From DATGPD01 sp031423015 (GTDB lineage Bacteria; Planctomycetota; UBA1135; UBA2386): 64,000 bases of DNA. The stretch spans positions 58,833 through 122,832 of the forward strand of contig JANPER010000183.1 of NCBI GenBank assembly GCA_031423015.1, written 5' to 3'. This document shows, piece after piece, positions 63,826 through 64,000 of this stretch. Both the position numbers and the translations under genes were made by a program. Each line of letters starts with the position of its first letter. Position 1 is the stretch's first letter. The notes below the pieces were generated by a model. The model was not told the DNA's origin, ran no database searches, and was given only the letters and a program-made list of their open reading frames with translations.

Positions 63826-64000
63826 CTAGCGGCCGCGGCCGGAGCCGTCGCCCTTGCCGCCCTCTTCCTTGACGGCCGGCTCTTGCTCCTGCTCCTGCAT
63901 CGCCGCCTCGAGCTTGGCCTTGATCTGCAAGAAGGTGCGGGTGATGGCCGCGTGACGATGGCCGAGGCGCTCGACCAGCATCAGGTCGGTGTCGCTCACC
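63826..64000 (-). CDS. C-terminal end of a gene running off the window
   Basis: The last 58 codons of a minus-strand frame ending in TAG. The visible peptide begins SDTDLMLVERLGHRHAAITR, continues through a helix with LQIKAKLEAAMQEQEQE and closes with a Lys/Glu/Gly-rich tail (GGKGDGSGRGR). Charged, probably helical, then disordered. Too little is present to name it. It faces rodA across 188 bases. Confidence 0.7.
   Translation of the reverse strand, partial: VSDTDLMLVERLGHRHAAITRTFLQIKAKLEAAMQEQEQEPAVKEEGGKGDGSGRGR

Overview
This is GC-rich, densely coded bacterial DNA with no RNA genes that I can see. Several traits point to a Planctomycetota-like organism. There is a Ser/Thr kinase fused to a formylglycine-generating-enzyme-type (SUMF1) domain. 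There are many secreted or lipoprotein-type proteins of unknown function, two of which end in the same GC-starting beta module. There is a REP-associated transposase whose N-terminus looks like planctomycete relatives, and many GTG starts with weak Shine-Dalgarno sequences. The complete rod-elongation cluster (mreBCD-mrdA-rodA) would be unusual for a classical budding planctomycete, so a rod-dividing or deep-branching lineage is more likely. This is inference from sequence features only.

Layout. 1-4000: the 3' part of one large surface protein and a complete lipoprotein of a related type. 4190-14100: type IV pilus or type II secretion block: prepilin peptidase, an OmpA-like lipoprotein, an EF-G-like GTPase, PilT, PilB, PilC, a TPR protein and a pilin-like protein ended by a strong hairpin. 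14162-18208: three overlapping glycosylation genes (GT2, GT4, TMTC-like O-mannosyltransferase), possibly acting on the pilin or surface proteins. 18292-25056: a helical-repeat protein and two tandem paralogous Ig/glycine-rich lipoproteins. 25144-33848: an amidohydrolase, then a tightly overlapping run of NrnA-type phosphoesterase, metallophosphoesterase, CutA, a DASS anion transporter and a GT-C-like membrane protein, followed by a secreted protein and a lipoprotein form of RidA.

33878-44525: ComM-type AAA+ ATPase, two secreted proteins sharing a C-terminal module, a histidine-kinase-like protein with Asp in place of the phosphoacceptor His, and a pair of glycosyltransferases, the second fused to a FemAB-type acyltransferase domain. 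44562-45620: a UPF0175/PIN toxin-antitoxin pair with a frameshifted toxin, and relics. 45651-53019: a serine hydrolase with unusual C-terminal barrels, an MBL-fold hydrolase, a kinase-SUMF1 gene with a downstream lipoprotein, and a RAYT transposase beside microsatellite DNA. 53312-57088: ECF sigma factor, cystathionine beta-synthase, and a basic RG-rich protein of unknown function. 57265-63637: the elongasome operon, led by a 25-codon leader frame coupled to mreB. The window ends in the tail of a minus-strand gene.

Working together: PilD processes the pilin, PilB/PilC/PilT build and retract the fibre, and the glycosyltransferases probably decorate envelope proteins. MreB-MreC-MreD-PBP2-RodA form the lateral-wall synthesis machine. 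Many of the remaining products are predicted to be exported or membrane proteins, so much of the window concerns the cell envelope.
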